Below are positions 8,377 through 17,389 of a stretch of DNA of 64,000 nt, in pieces. Location: the NCBI RefSeq assembly GCF_001746415.1, contig NZ_MEHJ01000001.1:930001-994000 (forward strand), in the 5' to 3' direction. The notes under the pieces are model-generated. The model ran no database searches. It was not told where the DNA came from and saw only the letters and a list, made by a program, of their open reading frames with translations. Source of the DNA: Streptomyces agglomeratus. Its GTDB lineage: Bacteria > Actinomycetota > Actinomycetes > Streptomycetales > Streptomycetaceae. Each line of letters begins with the position of its first letter. Position 1 is the stretch's first letter. Made by a program: the position numbers and the translations under genes.

Positions 8377-9363
8377 ATGACCATGGTTCAGATTTCGATC
8401 GTCGTGCCGTGCTACAACGAAAGCGAGGTGCTCAGGGCGTTTCACGAGGCCCTCGTCGACGCTCTGGAGCCGATCGGCACGACCTTCGAGATCTGCTATG
8501 TCGACGACGGCAGCGGCGACGACACGCTCGTGATCATCAAGGGCCTCGCCGGGACCGACGGGCGGGTGCGCTACGCCTCCTTCAGCCGCAACTTCGGCAA
8601 GGAATCCGCCATGCTCGCGGGCATGCGCATGTCCCGGGGCGCCGCGGTCGTCCTCATGGACGCCGACCTCCAGCACCCGCCCGAATTCATACCGCGCATG
8701 CTGGCGCTACACCAGCACGGGTACGACCAGGTCGTCGCGCAGCGCGACCGCGCGCACGAAGGGGCGCTGAAAAGCGCGGTCTGCCGCGCCTACTACCGTC
8801 TCGTACGCCGCTGCATGAACGTCGAGATCGTGAACGGGGCCGGCGATTTCAGGCTCCTGTCCCGCCGGGCCGTCGATTCGCTCCTGTCGCTTCCCGAGAG
8901 CAATCGCTTCTCCAAGGGCCTCTTCTCCTGGATCGGCTTCGAGACGGTCGGCTTCACGTACGAGAACGTCCGGCGGGCGGCCGGGAAGTCCAAGTGGAGC
9001 GGCAGGCATCTGCTGAACTACGGCATCGACGGGCTGATCTCCTTCAACAGCCGCCCGCTGCGCCTGGCCATCCACACGGGGCTGTGGCTCTTCCTGTCCG
9101 CGCTCGTCTACGCGCTGTGGATCATCGCCAACGTCGTACTGGACGGCGTGGAGACCCCCGGCTACGCGACCCTGATCACCGCCGTCGTCGCTCTCAGCGG
9201 CATCCAGCTCGCCACCCTCGGTGTCATCGGCGAGTACGTGGGGCGGATCTATGACGAGTCGAAACGCCGCCCGCACTACGTGGTCCGTGAGACGGACGAG
9301 TCCGCCGCGGTGCTGAGCTCCAACCTCTCCCTGGCCGCCGGACAGGCGCGGCCGGAGGTATGA
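8377..9363 (+). CDS. GtrB/DPM1-like polyprenyl-phosphate glycosyltransferase (GT2)
   Basis: The 328-residue product has a GT-A GT2 domain at residues 5-230: [20 protein letters not shown] at the start, [11 protein letters not shown] at the nucleotide site, and [16 protein letters not shown] with the DxD-like DAD motif. Two membrane segments follow (about 233-256 and 268-292), then the [15 protein letters not shown] tail typical of DPM1/GtrB enzymes. These transfer a sugar from a nucleotide donor to polyprenyl phosphate on the inner membrane face. GGAG precedes the ATG at 8377. The stop overlaps the next start by four bases (ATGA), so it is translationally coupled to the GtrA gene. Confidence 0.9.
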   Translation: MTMVQISIVVPCYNESEVLRAFHEALVDALEPIGTTFEICYVDDGSGDDTLVIIKGLAGTDGRVRYASFSRNFGKESAMLAGMRMSRGAAVVLMDADLQHPPEFIPRMLALHQHGYDQVVAQRDRAHEGALKSAVCRAYYRLVRRCMNVEIVNGAGDFRLLSRRAVDSLLSLPESNRFSKGLFSWIGFETVGFTYENVRRAAGKSKWSGRHLLNYGIDGLISFNSRPLRLAIHTGLWLFLSALVYALWIIANVVLDGVETPGYATLITAVVALSGIQLATLGVIGEYVGRIYDESKRRPHYVVRETDESAAVLSSNLSLAAGQARPEV

Positions 9364-9815
9364 ACGCCCGGGGCCTGCGCCAGTTCGCCGCCTTCGCCGC
9401 GATCGGTGTCGTCAACACGGCCGTCTACTACGCCGTGTACGCCTCGCTGAACATCTGGCTGCCGTATCTGTTCGCCCACGGTGCGGGCTGGGCGGTGAGC
9501 ATCGTCGGGTCGTTCCTGCTCAACTCGTACGTCACCCTTCGTACGAAGCCGACCTGGCGCGCGTTCGTCCGCTATCCCCTGTCGGCCGTGGCCAACGTCG
9601 TGGGCAGCGGCATCCTCCTGTACGTCGCCGTGAGCCGGTTCGGCCTGCCCGAGAACGTCTCCGCGCTCGCCGCCGGTGTCCTCGTCACACCGCTGTCGTT
9701 CCTGGTCGCGCGGTGGGCCATCACCTCGGGAGCGGCCGCCACCCGGGCCTCCGGGGAGGCGGAGCGGCCGCCGGGGGCCGAGTCGCGGGTCACGGAAGCC
9801 GAGTCGAATAAGTGA
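9360..9815 (+). CDS. GtrA family membrane protein (lipid-linked sugar flippase candidate)
   Basis: A 151-residue protein with four hydrophobic helices begins [18 protein letters not shown], the hallmark N-terminal motif of GtrA, and contains [13 protein letters not shown] between helices two and three. GtrA proteins are thought to flip polyprenyl-linked sugars made by GtrB across the membrane. The start overlaps the stop of the GT2 gene, so the two are an operon. Its last 26 bases overlap the 3-prime end of the convergent DUF6056 gene. Confidence 0.9.
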   Translation: MNARGLRQFAAFAAIGVVNTAVYYAVYASLNIWLPYLFAHGAGWAVSIVGSFLLNSYVTLRTKPTWRAFVRYPLSAVANVVGSGILLYVAVSRFGLPENVSALAAGVLVTPLSFLVARWAITSGAAATRASGEAERPPGAESRVTEAESNK

Positions 9816-11358
9816 CCCGGTCCAGGTGGTAGTAGTCGGCGACACAGCCCGCCGGCCAGCTGTTGCGTCCCTTGCCGCTGAACGGCTCCAGAGTCCCGGC
9901 CACCGAGAGCGGCGTGTAGGGCGCCGTCCTGGCGCCCTTCGCCGCCTGCCCACGCAGGTACTGGTCCTGTCGTTCCCACATCTGGGCGCGCACGCGCATG
10001 TCGTGCCCCAGATCATGGAGCGGAACGGCCAGCCCCGCGACCGTCACGGCGCACACCGTGGCGGCGGCCGCCGTCGCCACGCCCGTCCTCCACGCGCGCC
10101 GGCGCAGCGCGCGTCCCAGGAACGCTCCGGCGCCGGCCAGGAGCACGACGTACAGCAGGAGGTAGTCGTTCCAGGTCCGCTGGGCGGTCACCACACGGGC
10201 GCCGAAGACGGGATACGTGATGACGGTGCAGAGGTAGCCCGAGACCAGGAAGGCCAGCGCGCCGAAGGCCGTCCACAGCAGGGGCCGGACCGGCAGGAGG
10301 ACCGGTGACCTTCCTTCCGGGCCACGTGGCCTTCCTTCCGGGCCGCGTGACCTGCCTTCCCGGCCGCTCGCCAGCAGCCCCAGCAGCACCCCGGCCGCGA
10401 CGGCTCCCGCGTACTGCCAGGTCGTGAAGACGGTCTCCAGGATGTGTACGTACGCGCGCAGCGACGACTTCAGCGACTCCGGGGCGATCATGGAGGTGGT
10501 TTCGAGGCCGAACCGCTCGCGCCTCCTGCGTCCTCCGGGCGATGTCATCAGTACGAGCGTTCCGATGGCGATCCCGGCCATGCCGGTGAGGGCCCACCAG
10601 CGGGCGGCGACGAGGGCCCTGTCGGTGAAGACCCAGCGGCCGAGCAGTACGACGCCCGCGAGCACCACGAGGCAGACCACCGACGCCTCCTCGGACAGCG
10701 TGCCCATGAACACGCCGGACAGGAGCACGACGGCCAGGGCGGCGATCCTGCCCCGGCGTCCGCGCGCCAGCAGCAGCGGCAGGGCCGCCGCGCAGGCCAG
10801 AACGGGCGCCAGAGTGTGCGATACGGAGGCGGCGGGCCAGTAGAACGTCTTGTACGTATTGGGCGTGGCGAAGAGGAAGACCGCCGTGATCATGGAGGCG
10901 ACCAGCAGCGGGACACCGCGCGGCACCGCAAGGCCGGCCCTGCGCAGCACCTGGGCGGTCAGCGCCCACAGCACGGCCAGCATCAGTGCCCCGCTGATCA
11001 GGGCGAACCACTGATGGCCGGCGACCGGGAACTGCGCGTACATCCCGACGAGCAGGCCGTTGCCGATCCGGCCGTTGTCCGTGACGTAGAACTTCTCGAC
11101 CATCCCCCAGACGCCCAGCTCGCGGACCTTGGGCAGGAAGCACCACTCGTCCGCGCTGGGCCTGACGTAGCGCCCCAGGTACGCGCCCGCTGTGAGCAGT
11201 CCCAGGAGCAGCACGCAGAGCACCGTCGTGCAGAGGGTCGTCGTGCAGAGGGTCGTCGACGACCGGAGGAGTCCTCGGTCCTCGCCGCTCCCCCGCTCCG
11301 GACCGCCACCGCCGGGTACCGGTTCGCGCGGAATGGCGACACCCGGTGCAGCCGTCAC
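9790..11358 (-). CDS. DUF6056 family polytopic membrane protein (GT-C-like)
   Basis: This 522-residue protein has about 11-12 hydrophobic segments. After the first helix it has [24 protein letters not shown], followed by [15 protein letters not shown], a layout seen in DUF6056 and other GT-C-like surface-polymer proteins, where an acidic motif in the first outer loop is catalytic. A tandem RGPEGR stretch lies between helices. The GTG at 11358 has AGAGGAGA upstream. Its convergence with, and 26-bp overlap of, the GtrA gene suggests it is the dedicated transferase that uses the flipped sugar, but that is inference from position and fold class. Confidence 0.75.
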   Translation of the reverse strand: MTAAPGVAIPREPVPGGGGPERGSGEDRGLLRSSTTLCTTTLCTTVLCVLLLGLLTAGAYLGRYVRPSADEWCFLPKVRELGVWGMVEKFYVTDNGRIGNGLLVGMYAQFPVAGHQWFALISGALMLAVLWALTAQVLRRAGLAVPRGVPLLVASMITAVFLFATPNTYKTFYWPAASVSHTLAPVLACAAALPLLLARGRRGRIAALAVVLLSGVFMGTLSEEASVVCLVVLAGVVLLGRWVFTDRALVAARWWALTGMAGIAIGTLVLMTSPGGRRRRERFGLETTSMIAPESLKSSLRAYVHILETVFTTWQYAGAVAAGVLLGLLASGREGRSRGPEGRPRGPEGRSPVLLPVRPLLWTAFGALAFLVSGYLCTVITYPVFGARVVTAQRTWNDYLLLYVVLLAGAGAFLGRALRRRAWRTGVATAAAATVCAVTVAGLAVPLHDLGHDMRVRAQMWERQDQYLRGQAAKGARTAPYTPLSVAGTLEPFSGKGRNSWPAGCVADYYHLDRVTYSTRLP

Positions 11359-11600
11359 AAGGTCTCCTCTTCACCGCCGGAATCAGGAGCGGATCACCTG
11401 TCCACCGCTCGGCATCGTGACCGGCGGGGCCGCGTCCGGCGGGAAGCCCACGCCGCCGGACGCCCCGTTTGCGTCCAATGGAGCAACCGGTAAATGCGGC
11501 GTAGGCGTGTGCGACGGGGGCCCGGTCGGCGAAGATGTGGCTGTCACCTGTCACCTGTCACTCACCAACTCACCCGTCCGAGCGAGGAGCGTCCGCGCAG

Positions 11601-12680
11601 ATGCCCACTTCCGGTCCCGGTTCCGGCGCACGGCCGCCGACGATCGCCGATGTCGCCCAGGCCGCCTCGGTGTCGCGGACGACTGTCTCGCATGCCCTGA
11701 ACGGGATCGGCAAGGTCGACCCCCGGACCCGCGAGCGCATCAAGAAAGTCGCAGCCGAGCTCGGATACCGGCCCAATCTGCGCGCCCAGCGGCTGCGGCG
11801 GGGGCAGGCGAAGGCGATCGCGCTCGCCTCGTCGATGCCGTTCGCGGTGGCCGGCGGACCGTCCCGGCTCGGCTTCTACATGGAGGTCGCCGCGGCCGCC
11901 GCCGAGCGGGCCCTCGTGCACGGCTACGCGCTCGTGCTCGTACCGCCCGTGCAGTCGGGTTCGGCGCTGTACTCCCTGGACATCGACGGCGCCGTCGTCG
12001 TCGAACCCGACGAGAACGACGCCGCCGTGGCGCAGCTGAGGGAGCGTCACCTGCCGTACGTGGCGCTCGGTCGGCCGGTGTCGCCCGGCGACGACGCCCC
12101 GTACGTCGACCTGCGCGGCGGCCGCGTCGTGGAACTGCTGCTGGAACACCTCCGGGAGCAGGGGGCGCGCCGTCCGGCGCTGATCATCGGAGCCGGTGCC
12201 CGCCATTCGGCGGTCGATGCCCGCGCCGCGTTCGAACGCGCGGCCGCCGCCCACGGCTGGGACCCCGTCGTCGCGACGGCTCCAGAGGAGGGCGGTGAGC
12301 AGGCGGGGTACGAGAGCTGCGCCGCACTGCTGGCCGACCACCCGGAGACCGACGCGGTGTGCGCGCTCGTGGACGCCTTCGCGGTGGGCGCCGTACGGGC
12401 GGTCCGGGACAGCGGCCGGAGCATCCCCGACGACGTCATGGTCGTCACCCGGTACGACGGTCTGCGGGCCAGGACCTGCGAACCTCCGCTGACCGCCGTA
12501 GACCTGCACCTCGACCGGGCGGCCGCCGACGCCGTGGAACTGCTGCTGGGCCGGCTGGGCGGCGCGGCGGACGCCGGGGGCGGCCCCGGCGCGGCTGCGA
12601 CGGGCGCGGGGGTCGCGACGGTGCCGGAGCCCCGTGTGATCCCCCGCGCCTCGTCGCTGCGCGTCACGGCGCGAGCATGA
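11601..12680 (+). CDS. LacI family transcriptional regulator
   Basis: The 359-residue protein starts with a LacI helix-turn-helix: TIADVAQAASVSRTTVSHAL, then YRPNLRAQRLRRG at the hinge. A periplasmic-binding-protein-like effector domain follows (FYMEVAAAAAERALVHGYAL, IDGAVVVEPD). The ATG at 11601 has GAGGAG upstream. It is convergent with the TauE/amidohydrolase/permease operon and its stop overlaps the end of the exporter gene by 17 bases. The palindrome at 16383-16402 in front of that operon fits a LacI-type operator, so this is its likely regulator. The ligand is unknown, plausibly a purine or related heterocycle. Confidence 0.9.
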   Translation: MPTSGPGSGARPPTIADVAQAASVSRTTVSHALNGIGKVDPRTRERIKKVAAELGYRPNLRAQRLRRGQAKAIALASSMPFAVAGGPSRLGFYMEVAAAAAERALVHGYALVLVPPVQSGSALYSLDIDGAVVVEPDENDAAVAQLRERHLPYVALGRPVSPGDDAPYVDLRGGRVVELLLEHLREQGARRPALIIGAGARHSAVDARAAFERAAAAHGWDPVVATAPEEGGEQAGYESCAALLADHPETDAVCALVDAFAVGAVRAVRDSGRSIPDDVMVVTRYDGLRARTCEPPLTAVDLHLDRAAADAVELLLGRLGGAADAGGGPGAAATGAGVATVPEPRVIPRASSLRVTARA

Positions 12681-13374
12681 GCACCGCCCCGGAGACGAGG
12701 GCGAAGACCAGTACGAGCAGGCGCATCCTGCGGGCGTCGAAGCGGTGGTGCACCAGACGGCTCAGCCAGGCTCCCCCCGCCAGCGCGGGCAACAGCAGCG
12801 CCACCCAGCCCAGTTGGGCCGGACTGCCCTGCCCGGTCGCGAACAGCAGGGCGAGCGAGGCCACTTCGCCGACGAGGAAGCACACCGCGACCGTGGAGCG
12901 CAGCTCCGCGGGCGGCCGGTGCTGGTAGACGAGTGCCAGGGGCGGTCCGCCGACCCCGGTGGCGGTCTCCGTCAGACCGGTGACCGCCCCGGCGGCGACG
13001 TACGCGCCACGGCCGGGGGTGAACGCCGGGGCGGCGAGGCTCACCACCGCGGCGAGCACGGTGGCCGCTCCGACGAACAGGCCGAGGCTGCGGTCCGGGA
13101 CGGCCCACAGCAGGATGAGCCCGCCCGGTGTGGCGGCCAGCCGCGCCGCGGTGATCCAGCTCGCTCCGCGCAGGTCCAGGGAGTGCCGTTCGCGCCACGC
13201 GACGTACAGGTTGAGAGGGATCATCGACGCGAGGACGAACACCGGGACCAGCGTGGGATCGAGCAGTCCGGCCACGGGCGCGACGATCAGCGCGAAGCCG
13301 AGACCGCTGCTCCCCTGGACGAACGCCGCGACGGCGACGGTCGCCGCGAGGATCACCATCGTCTCCGTATTCAC
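12664..13374 (-). CDS. TauE/SafE (TSUP) family membrane transporter
   Basis: The 236-residue product has seven to eight hydrophobic helices and the TSUP signature near the start: AAFVQGSSGLGFALIVAPVAGLL. A second repeat-like half begins GAVTGLTETATGVGGPPLALVY, matching the duplicated TauE/SafE fold. Members export sulfite, sulfoacetate or other organic anions. The GTG at 13374 overlaps the stop of the amidohydrolase (GTGA), so the two are translationally coupled. Here it may export a product of the amidohydrolase pathway. Substrate not determinable from sequence. Confidence 0.85.
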   Translation of the reverse strand: MNTETMVILAATVAVAAFVQGSSGLGFALIVAPVAGLLDPTLVPVFVLASMIPLNLYVAWRERHSLDLRGASWITAARLAATPGGLILLWAVPDRSLGLFVGAATVLAAVVSLAAPAFTPGRGAYVAAGAVTGLTETATGVGGPPLALVYQHRPPAELRSTVAVCFLVGEVASLALLFATGQGSPAQLGWVALLLPALAGGAWLSRLVHHRFDARRMRLLVLVFALVSGAVLMLAP

Positions 13375-14849
13375 TGGGCCGTGCTCCGCTCGGCCGCGGC
13401 GTGCCGCGCGGCCGTGGACGTGGGGTGGGCGCGGGTCACGGGGGCCCGCGACAGTACGTCCCGGCTCAGTTCGGCGGCCCGCCGTACCAGGGCCGGCCCG
13501 TCCCAGTCGAGCGGCCAGCCGCGCCACAGGCGCAGCCGGCCGGCGACGAAGACGGCGGTGATCTGATCGCGGTTGCCGCGCCGTACCAGCTCCCACGGCA
13601 GGTCCCAGGACAATCGCATCTCCGGACCGCTCACGTCCACGAGCAGGAAGTCGGCGGCGGCGCCCTCGGCTATCCGGCCGGTACGGGCGCCGAGCCCGAC
13701 GGCGTCGGCGCCACCCCGGCTCGCGTGCTCCAGCCAGGTCCAGCCGGCGCCGCAGGAGGAGTCCCCCGTGGCCAGTCCGTACGCGAGCCGCTGGGCGAAC
13801 TCGGCGGCCTCGGTCAGGCGGAACGCGTCTCCCCGGGTTCCGTCCGTGCCCAGCCCGAACCGGATCCCGCGCTCGGCCATGGTGGTCGCCGGCGCCACCG
13901 CGTTGCCCTTCCAGGCACTGGCGACGGGGTTGTAGCTCACCGCCGCTCCGGAGCCGGCGAGCAGGGTCAGTTCGTGCGGGGTGAGCAGGGTGGCGTGCGC
14001 GGCCAGCAACTGCGGCCCGAGCGCGCCCACTTCGTGGAGGTACTCCAGCGGGCGCAGCCCGTGTTCGACCAGGGAGCGTTCCACGGCGGCGAGATGCTCG
14101 TTGACGTGGATCTGGACGACGGCTCCCGCCGACTCGGCCAGCCGGGCGGTGTCGCGCAGGGTGCGGGCCGTCGCCGCCTCCGGGACGGAGACGGCGAGGG
14201 ACGGGTGGATCAACTCCTCGGTGCAGTACCGGACGAGGTGCTTCTCGGCATGGGCGAGGATCGTCGTGGTGTCGGCGTCGCTGTCGGTGTCGTTGCAGAC
14301 GAGGCCCAGTACGCACCGGATCCCCGCGTCACGGGCGGCCGCGGCCACCAGCTCCACGTCCACCGGCGCCCGGGTGCCCGCCTCGGCGACGGTGGTGAAG
14401 CCGCCGCGCAGCGACTCCAGCGCGGCGAGCTTCGCGGCGACGTACACGCCTTCCTCGTCGAGAGCGCCCTCCAGGGGCACCCACAGCCTGCGGAAGATCT
14501 CGGAGGGCTCACCGAAGGCCAGGGCGGCGCCGAAGGTCTGGGTGAGGTGGTGGTGGGCGTCGACGAATCCCGGCATCAGGATGTGTCCGCGCAGCCGTAC
14601 GGGCGTCAGGTGCGGGTACGTCCGCTCCAGCTGTTCGGCCGGTCCGACCGCGAGGAAGGTGGAGCCGCTGACGACTGCCGCGTAGTGGTCCATCGGACCG
14701 TCGGGGGTCAGGACCAGGTCGGGAGCGAGGAGCAGAGGGCCGTCGACGCGCAGGCGGTCGGGGGCCGGGCCGGGCGGACGGACTGGGTGACGCAGGTCGG
14801 CCGGGTCGGTCGGGCAGGAGAGGTCGGTCGGGTCGGGCAGGTCGGTCAT
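13371..14849 (-). CDS. Amidohydrolase family metal-dependent deaminase/hydrolase (TRZ/ATZ type)
   Basis: The 492-residue enzyme has the amidohydrolase barrel signatures in order: ILMPGFVDAHHHLTQ (metal HxH, about residues 93-107), GGFTTVAEAG, VVQIHVNEHLA (third His), LLAAHATLLTPHE (fourth His) and GLGTDGTRGD (metal Asp). Spacing fits the guanine deaminase/chlorohydrolase/8-oxoguanine deaminase group. The first 20 residues are a low-complexity Asp/Pro/Thr tract encoded by short tandem repeats. GGAAAG precedes the ATG. It sits between an NCS2 nucleobase permease and a TauE exporter, so a purine, pyrimidine or triazine substrate is likely. Specificity is inferred only. Confidence 0.85.
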   Translation of the reverse strand: MTDLPDPTDLSCPTDPADLRHPVRPPGPAPDRLRVDGPLLLAPDLVLTPDGPMDHYAAVVSGSTFLAVGPAEQLERTYPHLTPVRLRGHILMPGFVDAHHHLTQTFGAALAFGEPSEIFRRLWVPLEGALDEEGVYVAAKLAALESLRGGFTTVAEAGTRAPVDVELVAAAARDAGIRCVLGLVCNDTDSDADTTTILAHAEKHLVRYCTEELIHPSLAVSVPEAATARTLRDTARLAESAGAVVQIHVNEHLAAVERSLVEHGLRPLEYLHEVGALGPQLLAAHATLLTPHELTLLAGSGAAVSYNPVASAWKGNAVAPATTMAERGIRFGLGTDGTRGDAFRLTEAAEFAQRLAYGLATGDSSCGAGWTWLEHASRGGADAVGLGARTGRIAEGAAADFLLVDVSGPEMRLSWDLPWELVRRGNRDQITAVFVAGRLRLWRGWPLDWDGPALVRRAAELSRDVLSRAPVTRAHPTSTAARHAAAERSTAQ

Positions 14850-14874
14850 CGGGCTCTTTCCGGTGCGGGTGCGG

Positions 14875-16314
14875 TCAGGAGTGCTGGGCGGGGGCGGGTT
14901 CGCCCGCCCCCGCGTCGGCCTGGGCCGGGACGGTGGCGGCGGGGGCTTGCGCGCGTGCGAACCGCGGCCGTACGTGGTGGAAGAGGATGTTGAGTACGGC
15001 GGCGACGAACGCCCCTACGGCGACGCCGCTTTCGAGCAGGATCCGGACGCCGGGCGCGAAGCCGCCGTACACGCCGGGAATGAGGATCGGCAGCAGCCCC
15101 AGGGCGATGGCGACGGCGCAGATGAACGTGTTCGTGTGCTGGTCGAGGTCGGCGCGTCCGAGCATCTGCACGCCGAGGACCGTGATGACGGCGAAGACGA
15201 CCATCGCGGTACCGCCGACGACGGCGGACGGGACGACGCTGATGGCGCGCGTGACCGGTGCGAGGAAGCCGATGGCGATGAGCACCACGCCGGCGGCGGC
15301 CGTGACGTACCGGCTGCGCACGCCGGTGACGCGGACGATGCCGATGTTCTCGCCGCTGGTCACCATGAGCGGCAGGCCGAAGAAGCCGCCGAAGAGGGAG
15401 GTGAGCGCGTCGCCCCGGATGGTCTTGGGGACGTCCTCGCGCTTGTCGATGTCCTTGCCGACGGCCTCCGCGTTGATGACGGTCTGACCGGTGGCCTCGG
15501 CCATGGAGGCGAGGCTGTAGAGCATCAGCGGCAGCGCGGCGAGCAGGTTGAACTCGGGTGAGCCGAACGGCAGCAGCTCGGGAACGCTCAGGAGGCCGCC
15601 CGCGGCCGCGCGGCCGGCGTCGACGGCGCCCAGCACGAACGCCAGGGCCGTACCGGCGATCAGGCCCAGCATGACGGCGAGTTGCCGCAGTACGCCGGTG
15701 AACAGCCAGTAGAAGGCGACGGTGAAGCCGATCGTCGCCAGGCCGAGCAGGAGGTTGGTGGTGTCGGCGAAGCCGGGCTGCCCGGGCCGGCCGGTGACGA
15801 GCAGCGCGCCGACCTTGACCAGGTTGACGCCGACGATGACGATCATCGTGCCGATGACGAGGGCGGGGAAGAACGCGAGCAGCCGGGAGAAGACCGGCAG
15901 TACGACGAAGTAGAAGGCCGCGGTGATGATCACCGCGCCGCTCGCGGTGGGGAGACCGTGCTGTTCGGCGATGGCCAGGAAGAGGATGAGCGGCGCGCCG
16001 CCGGGCAGCATGACGAACGGCAGTCTGGGGCCGAACTTCCACGGCCCGAGGGACTGGATCAGGCTGCCGATCCCGGAGAGCAGGAAGGCCGCCGAGAGCA
16101 GGTCGACGGTCAGACCGGGGTCGAGGCGCAAGGTCGCGCTCATCAGGAAGATCGCCGAGATGGGGGTCGCGGCCATGACGAGTACGTGCTGGATGCCGAA
16201 GAGCAGGATTCTGCCGATCGGGCGGGATTCGTCCACGGGGTGGATCGGTTCGCGGCTGGTCGACTCGGGGTCGGTCGACGAGGGGTGAAGGGACGCGGGG
16301 CGGGGACTGGGCAC
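14875..16314 (-). CDS. NCS2 family nucleobase (uracil/xanthine) permease
   Basis: The 479-residue product has 12-14 hydrophobic segments and NCS2 signatures: LLFGIQHVLVMAATPISAIF in the first helix, the LPFVMLPGGAPLI block, SMAEATGQTVINAEAVGKDI carrying the conserved acidic substrate residue, and GLPLMVTSGENIGIVRVTGV containing the NCS2 motif. Such permeases import uracil, xanthine or related bases with protons. I chose GTG 16314 because GGAG lies seven bases before it. Starts at 16377 (ATG) or 16389 (TTG) would place the palindrome at 16383-16402 inside the gene. It is first in an operon with the amidohydrolase (25 bases away) and the exporter. Confidence 0.9.
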   Translation of the reverse strand: MPSPRPASLHPSSTDPESTSREPIHPVDESRPIGRILLFGIQHVLVMAATPISAIFLMSATLRLDPGLTVDLLSAAFLLSGIGSLIQSLGPWKFGPRLPFVMLPGGAPLILFLAIAEQHGLPTASGAVIITAAFYFVVLPVFSRLLAFFPALVIGTMIVIVGVNLVKVGALLVTGRPGQPGFADTTNLLLGLATIGFTVAFYWLFTGVLRQLAVMLGLIAGTALAFVLGAVDAGRAAAGGLLSVPELLPFGSPEFNLLAALPLMLYSLASMAEATGQTVINAEAVGKDIDKREDVPKTIRGDALTSLFGGFFGLPLMVTSGENIGIVRVTGVRSRYVTAAAGVVLIAIGFLAPVTRAISVVPSAVVGGTAMVVFAVITVLGVQMLGRADLDQHTNTFICAVAIALGLLPILIPGVYGGFAPGVRILLESGVAVGAFVAAVLNILFHHVRPRFARAQAPAATVPAQADAGAGEPAPAQHS

Positions 16315-16382
16315 GTTCGAGCTCCGTTCGGCTCGCTCCGGGTTCGACCGTGATCCGGCCCGGGACGGGGGCCACATCGACT

Positions 16383-16402
16383 CGGCCAAATCGATTTGGC
16401 CG
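16383..16402. promoter_or_regulatory. Perfect 20-bp palindrome, candidate LacI-family operator
   Basis: CGGCCAAATCGATTTGGCCG is a perfect palindrome 69 bases upstream of the permease start. Its centre AATCGATT matches the LacI-family pattern AANCGNTT with a central CpG. The only LacI regulator in the window is encoded at 11601, facing the same operon. The operator role is inferred. Confidence 0.6.
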
Positions 16403-16554
16403 CCAGTATGTGAGGGCCCGGGAGGCGCGTCAAGGGATGCGGCACGGCCCCTTTTCCGGCGAACGGGTGGTTGTACGGCCGCATGGCTTCATGTCCGGCA
16501 GAGGCCGGGCAAGCGTTCGTCCGAACGGTTTCGAGCCAAGGAATGGTGTGGTTG

Positions 16555-16971
16555 ATGACCGAATACGAGCGTTCACGCACAATGCCCGCACTGCCCGAGC
16601 ACGTCTTCGACCAGGCGGCCAACGTGGACCAGCTGGACCAGTGGCTGCCGGAGGCGCTGCATGTGCGCGCCGGGGAACTGCCCGCCGTCACCGTCCACGA
16701 GGACCGCACCGACGAGGACACCTCGGCGCTCCTGCGCGCCCAGAAGGAGCAGATGCGGCTGGAGTGGGGCACCAGGGACGAGGGCAGCTACACCGGGTGG
16801 CTCCAGGTGGCCGGTATCGGCAGCGGCGCCACCGAGGTGACGGTGCACCTCTCCTTCTTCGCGGAGGACCACGACCCCGGCGCGGAGGCCGTGAACGCCG
16901 CACTCGACCAGAGCCTCGAGCGCCTGGAGCACCAGGTGCGGCTTCGCGTCGACGGCGGCGGCGCCGGCTGA
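16555..16971 (+). CDS. SRPBCC (START/Bet v1-like) family protein
   Basis: A 138-residue protein begins MTEYERSRTMPALPEHVFDQ and continues NVDQLDQWLPEALHV. This is the beta1-alpha1 region of SRPBCC proteins, in which the helix-grip fold binds hydrophobic ligands. It ends with a long amphipathic helix (NAALDQSLERLEHQVRLRV), also typical. The ATG at 16555 has AAGGAA about 12 bases upstream; an ATG at 16543 is an alternative. It is divergent from the permease operon. The ligand is unknown. Confidence 0.8.
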   Translation: MTEYERSRTMPALPEHVFDQAANVDQLDQWLPEALHVRAGELPAVTVHEDRTDEDTSALLRAQKEQMRLEWGTRDEGSYTGWLQVAGIGSGATEVTVHLSFFAEDHDPGAEAVNAALDQSLERLEHQVRLRVDGGGAG

Positions 16972-17010
16972 GCGTCTCGCGGCGCACCTGAATATCTGTC
17001 GTGGCGACGA

Positions 17011-17039
17011 TAGACATGCGAGTCCCGCGTAGGTAGGGT
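17011..17039 (+). promoter_or_regulatory. Promoter of the MerR-type gene
   Basis: TAGACA (17011-17016) and TAGGGT (17034-17039) are separated by exactly 17 bases, a good match to the Streptomyces vegetative consensus. Transcription would start near 17046, about 344 bases before the MerR start codon. Confidence 0.6.
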
Positions 17040-17113
17040 TCCTCCCGTAGTCAACGAAGTCGGTGAAACGAAGTCCAGCGAAGCGCGCCGGCGTCGAACC
17101 GGCGGACCACTAC

Positions 17114-17284
17114 ATGAACCAGCAGTACCGAACCAGAAGAAACGAGAGAGGAGCAGACGCCATCAGGATCGCCCGGGCGAAGACCCATTCCGCTCGGGTA
17201 CCGCAGGCCCCGGATTGGAAGGTGGTCCCCGGTCACGCATTCACGATCCCCGCACGTCCGGCCTCCCAGGCGGATACGCGGTAA
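17114..17284 (+). CDS. Possible 56-residue leader peptide, unrecognised
   Basis: An ATG at 17114 opens a frame starting MNQQYRTRRNERGADAIRIA and ending at a TAA at 17284. The peptide is basic and polar. No ribosome binding site precedes the ATG, while a good AGAGGAG (about 17147) stands before an ATC at 17162 in the same frame, as if a former start codon had changed. I do not recognise it. It lies within the leader of the MerR gene and could be a leader peptide or a decayed gene. Confidence 0.25.
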   Translation: MNQQYRTRRNERGADAIRIARAKTHSARVPQAPDWKVVPGHAFTIPARPASQADTR

Positions 17285-17332
17285 CAGAAAGCCGGCGCAG
17301 CCCAGAGCCGGCAGATGGTGTTGAAACCCCTC

Positions 17333-17364
17333 GGGGCCCCGGTGCCGTACGGCACCGGGGCCCC
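17333..17364. repeat. Perfect 32-bp GC-rich palindrome before the MerR gene
   Basis: Both strands read the same across 17333-17364, with half-site GGGGCCCCGGTGCCGT. It ends 25 bases before the MerR start codon. As RNA it would fold into a very stable stem, which could act as terminator, attenuator or ribosome-site block. As DNA it could bind a dimeric regulator. Confidence 0.75.
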
Positions 17365-17389
17365 TCGACGCGTCCTAGAAGAGGTGCAA

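Larger units (their letters stand above)
17040..17389 (+). promoter_or_regulatory. Long structured 5-prime leader of the MerR-type gene
   Basis: This 350-bp stretch has no well-supported gene. It contains three hairpins. One is CGCCGG/CCGGCG at 17086-17104 with a seven-base loop. The second is GCCGGC/GCCGGC at 17291-17312. The third is the long palindrome at 17333-17364. The spacing from a good promoter to the start codon, with a very stable hairpin just before the ribosome binding site, suggests control in the leader RNA. A possible small reading frame lies inside it. Confidence 0.5.

Noticed and set aside
13401..14993. Plus-strand frame opposite the amidohydrolase.
   Set aside because: Low complexity Gly/Arg composition with no domain; the opposite strand has the amidohydrolase metal-binding motifs.
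17079..17104. A tRNA-like T-arm and CCA-like end (GCCGGCGTCGAACCGGCGGACCA region).
   Set aside because: No acceptor, D or anticodon arms can be paired upstream. It is only a hairpin in the MerR leader.
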